Assembly: GCA_009869945.1 (NCBI GenBank)
Contig: WIXG01000444.1
Location: forward strand, 1 to 55,569
Direction of reading: 5' to 3'
Source of the DNA: Mesaphorura yosii
Lineage: Eukaryota > Arthropoda > Collembola > Poduromorpha > Tullbergiidae
Length of the DNA stretch: 55,569 nucleotides
The position numbers and the translations under genes are program-made. This document shows positions 52,055-55,569 of the stretch, one piece after another. Each line of letters opens with the position of its first letter. Position 1 is the first letter of the stretch. Below the pieces are notes generated by a model that was not told the origin of the DNA, ran no database searches, and saw nothing but the letters and a program-made list of their open reading frames with translations.

Positions 52055-53610
52055 CAGAGTTGGCCAAATTGATTTCAGTTTTGACATATTTTCAAACTGG
52101 TCAAAATCAAACTTAAACTAGTTTCCAGTTTCCGTTTTGTTAAACATTTTCAGAAATGGAGCTAAGCTCAAAGCTTTTTAATTTTGCAACTGGTATTCAT
52201 AGCAAGTCTTGAAACTGGAAAATGTGATTTCGTGATTCGTCCTACAGAGCAGATGCACAATTGTATTCTGTACTCACAGCGCAAGCAGGTACAAAGTTGC
52301 TTGATGTTGAGTTGCGACATTTTTTTATTTCTTCGTGGACTGAACGAATTTTAATCCTTTTACGAAGTAATCTTAAAATAGCTATCTTAAACGCAAATCC
52401 TCAAAATGGAGAATAATTCTACCCCTGAACCATCAGTATGGCCGGCAGCCAGCACGAGTACGCATTGCAGCGGTCCGTGCGATATGCCTGTGATCTTGAA
52501 TGGCTAATATTTCTCAGTGGTGTCAATTGTTGCATCCAGTGTCACGGCTCCCTGCGCAATATGTCTGAAACGAAATCCGACCACTGCTAACACCTACAAG
52601 AGCCTGCTAACGTGAACCACAAATTTATTGGATCATTTGAAGGTAAGCAGACCAGAACGACTTTCGTAAATCACGAATATTACAATATTTGACAATGATC
52701 CACCTCCTCTAATTGAGTTTGTTCTCTGTGCTGTTAATTAGAGCCAGTATCCTGAACTCTTGAAACCTTACAAAGAGTCAGTAAAGGAATCAGTACCTGA
52801 ACAACGAATACAAAGGACTGAGCTGAAGCGCAAGTGCAATTTTACAACCAGCATTGCGCTCACTTCTCGCTTTCGAATTTAGATTAACTCCAAAAGATAA
52901 GGCACCCAGACTGTTTGATACTCAACCTTATTATTCAAGGAATGCTGTCACTGGTCACTGTCGATGAGCCGAGCTTCAAGGAGTCGTGCAATGGTAACTG
53001 AACAACTTCTGAAACGATTGCCGCTGTCAATGACATCTCAGAGCAAGAGATAGCAGAATCAAATGTACAAGGTCAAGATAAGGCCACACTCGCTGATAAT
53101 TTTTTTAATTCCGTAAACCCTAATGAGACTGCAATATCAAAAATCGAGGCACGGAGAAAAAAATTGAACTTCAATGCCTGCAATACTTGGATTTGAGCAT
53201 TTTAAGTGAATGTACATTCACGGAGGCTCGCGTAAAACATAATACTCCACTCCCGTCAATTGCACCAGTTGAGCGTGTGTTCAGCTACGACGGAATGATT
53301 TAATTGTCAAAACGTAGACTTCTCGGGGATAGTGAAATCGAAAAGCTCCTTTTAGTCAAAATAAATGCCGAAAAGTTGACGTCACTACTTTAGTCCTTAG
53401 TCCACCTTAGTCTTTAGTTTACTCGGACCAGTTTCAAAATACTTATTTTATATTTTCAAAGCTTGAATAAAATCAGTTTATAATTTCAGTTTCTATTTTC
53501 AGCTTCAGTTCATTCAGAGGTATTTCAGCCATTTCATTTAGACCGCCCATTTTGACAAGTTTGAAAAGATAGTTTCAATATGCTCGAGGGTACCAGTTTG
53601 GCCAACTCTG
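52055..53610 (+). mobile_element. hAT transposon E, deletion derivative
   Basis: Inverted ends CAGAGTTGGCCAAATTG (52055-52071) and CAGTTTGGCCAACTCTG (53594-53610). Flanking 8-mers TGCAGTGT and TGCAGTTT match at 7 of 8. Inside are two transposase remnants: a BED-like finger (CAICLKRNPTTANTYKSL, about 52550-52620) and the hAT C-terminal motif PSIAPVERVFSYDGMI, a TAA stop, then LSKRRLLGDSEIEKLLL (about 53255-53380). The catalytic core is missing. This family differs from hAT-A/B/C. Confidence 0.85.
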
Positions 53611-53698
53611 TGCAGTTTGCTGATGGCAGTGGGTGCGTACTTCCCTCATTTCTGAAGATACTTGGTCAGTGGTTGTGTGGGAAATGCGCCACGCTCAC

Positions 53699-54084
53699 CC
53701 GCTGAAGATTGTGACCACGCTCCCGTTTGATGGTGATGTGGGACACAAAGCCGAGAGGCTCCTGCGGAGGTCGGTCCTCCAGCCGCATCAGTTTCACGAT
53801 GAAGTAGTGCTTCCCATAATATCGTTTGGAGCCGGTGTCAAATGACACTGGAGCTCCTCGGAACCGGCACCCAAACACTCGGTTCTGGTGTCGGCCGGTG
53901 CCGACACTAGAATAACCTGAGTCGGAGCTGGGATGGTGTCACAACACCGCACCGGTACCGACTCTGATGTCGGTGTCATGGGAAGCACTACGATGTAGTG
54001 AGGAAGTGGCTTAGGTAGCGGCAGGGGTACAGGAGTCTGAACTTGATGGATGGGGAGTGGCACGTCGTCAGTCGGGTCCACCAT
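53699..54084 (-). pseudogene. Coding exon disrupted by a MITE
   Basis: Read leftwards, MVDPTDDVPLPIHQVQTPVP, a Pro/Leu run and KPLPH are followed by the MITE, then FIVKLMRLEDRPPQEPLGFV and HITIKRERGHNLQR, which ends at a GTGAGC donor (53698-53693). The codon use is GC3-rich. The 186-bp insert plus 8-bp duplication (194 bp) is not a multiple of three, so the frame is lost. The protein family is unknown; the exon may belong with the degenerate coding region at 54382-55200. Confidence 0.45.
53805..53990. mobile_element. 186-bp hAT-type MITE in an exon
   Basis: Perfect 13-bp inverted ends TAGTGCTTCCCAT (53805-53817) and ATGGGAAGCACTA (53978-53990). Flanking 8-mers CGATGAAG (53797-53804) and CGATGTAG (53991-53998) match at 7 of 8. 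The TIR resembles the AGTGCTTC-type termini of hAT families. The interior is rich in GGTGTC/GACACC and GGTACCGG, so it can fold. It has no coding capacity. Confidence 0.85.
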
Positions 54085-54381
54085 TGAATTGAGTTCTGAA
54101 ATGAACTAAGAGTTCAGATCATTCGACTAAGCTTTCGAAAATACGGGAGAGACCAGCAGGCGTCATGTATAACCTTAAAATATTTAGCGAAATCAGAAGT
54201 CAGAAGTTTGTAAACACAACCCAATTTGGCCTATCAAAGATTACTTTACGTATGGGGATTAAGAATTTTTCGCAGATCAGAGGAAGGCAAGGAAAAGGAA
54301 GGTCATGGCGTATTCGCGTTATCGATGTGTCTTTTTCAAGTAATTGTTCCGTATTTAATTAATCATCTTCGCCATGCCATA

Positions 54382-55200
54382 CTATAATTTAATTTCAAGA
54401 GGCTGTTTTGCACTTGCGATAATGGTCGGTATACCAGCTGCTAAGTCCGAGGTTTGAACCGATCCATTTAGATCCAGCTTTCCGCGCGTCGTTGGCCTTC
54501 TTCTGCTTCTCCCGCTGCTTCTTCTGGAAGGTCTCCGTAATTGTTTCGTGGTCCCAAGTGCCCCAGAATTAACAACCTTCTGTTGGATCCCTGTCGTCGC
54601 CACCACTGTGAGGGTCGTCACCTTCACCAACGCCATCGCCCTCATGGACTTCCGCCTCCGTGGGTTCACTTTTGCCTAAGCGTCACCCCCACCAGGAGCA
54701 CCCCAACGACCCTCCGAACCTCCCCGCACAGGAGTCGCATGGCACTAGACAGTCACATAGTTGTCCAGCACCTCCTCCACGGAGAAGTGCAACTCCCCGG
54801 AAGCGTGGGCCCTCACCGGTTCGCTGAACTCGTTCATGACGTCGGTGAGGACGAGCATTCAGAGGAGCGAGAGGAGGTCAAACAAGTTCCAGAAGAGGAG
54901 GCGGAGGGGCACGATTACGGCTCCCACAACCCCAGCCCCGTAAAAGAGGGTCGGCTCCGCCTGATCGGGACGAGTGCGGTCGGCTGGAGGAAGGAGCAAG
55001 TCGAGGCAAAACTGCTGCAAGTATTTTGACTCCAGGCGGAGGCGGTCGCTTTCTAACTCATGCCACCCGGCACCAGCTCGTTTATGACGAAGATGGAGAT
55101 GTTGATAGTCAGCAGGGAGAAGAATCCGACCCGACCGCGATCTCACTATGGGACAGGGTTGGGTAAAAAAAATGGAATAAAAGGGGGCACCGTATACCAA
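54382..55200 (-). pseudogene. GC-rich degenerate membrane-protein coding region
   Basis: Several minus-strand frames look coding but do not form one gene. After a CCCATAG acceptor near 55150: GFFSLLTINISIFVINELVP; in another frame LESDRLRLESKYLQQFCLDL and GAGVVGAVIVPLRLLFWNLF, both hydrophobic; then LTDVMNEFSEPVRAHASGEL with FSVEEVLDNYVTV, then a stop; then ETFQKKQREKQKKANDARKA near 54500. Frames shift or stop between blocks, and the plus strand is also open over 54541-55029. The FWNLFDLL piece recalls voltage-type or TRP-type channel helices, but this is too little to name a family. Likely a decayed multi-exon membrane protein. Confidence 0.35.
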
Positions 55201-55569
55201 GATTTGAGTTATATTAGCCGAATCTGTTTATAAAAATGCGTCGATTGTGAAAATTTCATTCAAATCTGTCCATATCTCGCCCAGTAATGGCAATATGATT
55301 CATGCACTTTCAAAGAAAATGCATCGGCACGGGCTTCGTTTGCTTTTTTGTGCTATTTTGTAGCTTCCAAACAAAGACAGAGACACATTTCTGATTTATT
55401 AGTTGTCCACTACCAAAATCCTTCCCACGCCGTCCCCCTCTCATTTTGGTCTTGAAATATATGTCCTGAAATCGAGATCGTCTTTTTTCAAATTCAGATA
55501 CGAATAAACAACCCAAGGAGGTTGCAAGGAGTTTAACAGGCGCAATTTCGAAATTCTTTTTTTTTTTTT
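55201..55569. other. Window end, no supported gene
   Basis: AT-rich with no family similarity. The window ends in a run of T. Confidence 0.4.

Noticed and set aside
54541..55029. Plus-strand His/Pro-rich 162-aa protein
   Set aside because: Minus-strand frames over the same bases contain membrane-helix and charged-helix segments with coding composition; the plus frame has no start context and looks like antisense.
1..55569. CRISPR arrays, bacterial operons, rRNA or tRNA genes
   Set aside because: No spaced direct repeats of CRISPR type, no Shine-Dalgarno-led operons and no recognisable rRNA or cloverleaf could be seen. The PKS is flanked by eukaryotic transposons, so a bacterial contaminant is unlikely.

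Overview
The window is nuclear DNA of an arthropod, and my best guess is a springtail (Collembola). The sequence shows short GT-AG introns (55-83 bp), TATA boxes with a TCAGT-type initiator about 30 bp downstream, insect-type chemoreceptor genes, a CYP2-like P450, many class II transposons and a large intronless polyketide synthase gene. Horizontally acquired biosynthetic genes are known in springtails; the species assignment is inference.

Layout. 1-3.2 kb: an unassigned GC-rich exon, a small Gly/Gln-rich secreted protein (+) and a CARD plus death-domain adaptor resembling CRADD/RAIDD (-). 6.5-13.9 kb: two convergent receptor-tyrosine-kinase loci. The + strand copy is broken (TAG and frameshift) and has no visible ectodomain. 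The - strand copy (835 aa model) has signal peptide, catalytically dead trypsin-like domain, two LDLa repeats, transmembrane helix and tyrosine kinase, with an old hAT relic in its large intron. 14.5-16.2 kb: an ABCC exon relic and a FLYWCH-finger gene running into a 16-bp minisatellite. 16.4-21.5 kb: a BED-finger hAT element carrying an intact pogo-like transposon. 22.6-25 kb: a small secreted protein, possibly beta/gamma-crystallin-like, and a duplicated first exon that lost its ATG. 25.4-29.9 kb: three chemoreceptor loci, one dead, one with a 1-nt frameshift and one intact. 30.9-37.9 kb: an intact P450, a decayed pogo-like copy, small ORF candidates and a P450 first-exon relic sharing a CRE-TATA promoter. 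38-39.7 kb: an internally deleted hAT. 40.5-44.8 kb: a KS-AT(dead)-MT-ACP polyketide synthase. 45-50.4 kb: a Tc1 element that received both a younger Tc1 with an intact transposase and a hAT. 50.5-51.6 kb: a class A GPCR. 52-55.2 kb: another hAT remnant and a GC-rich degenerate coding region hit by a 186-bp hAT-type MITE.

The cellular genes do not form an operon-like pathway. Themes are extracellular sensing (RTKs, chemoreceptors, GPCR), small-molecule chemistry (P450, PKS) and heavy transposon traffic. The two strongest candidates for something undescribed are the pseudoprotease-LDLa receptor tyrosine kinase, whose fusion lies inside one uninterrupted exon, and the intronless PKS driven by an arthropod-type core promoter. 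All gene models here were spliced by eye; exon joins were checked only for GT-AG ends and reading phase.
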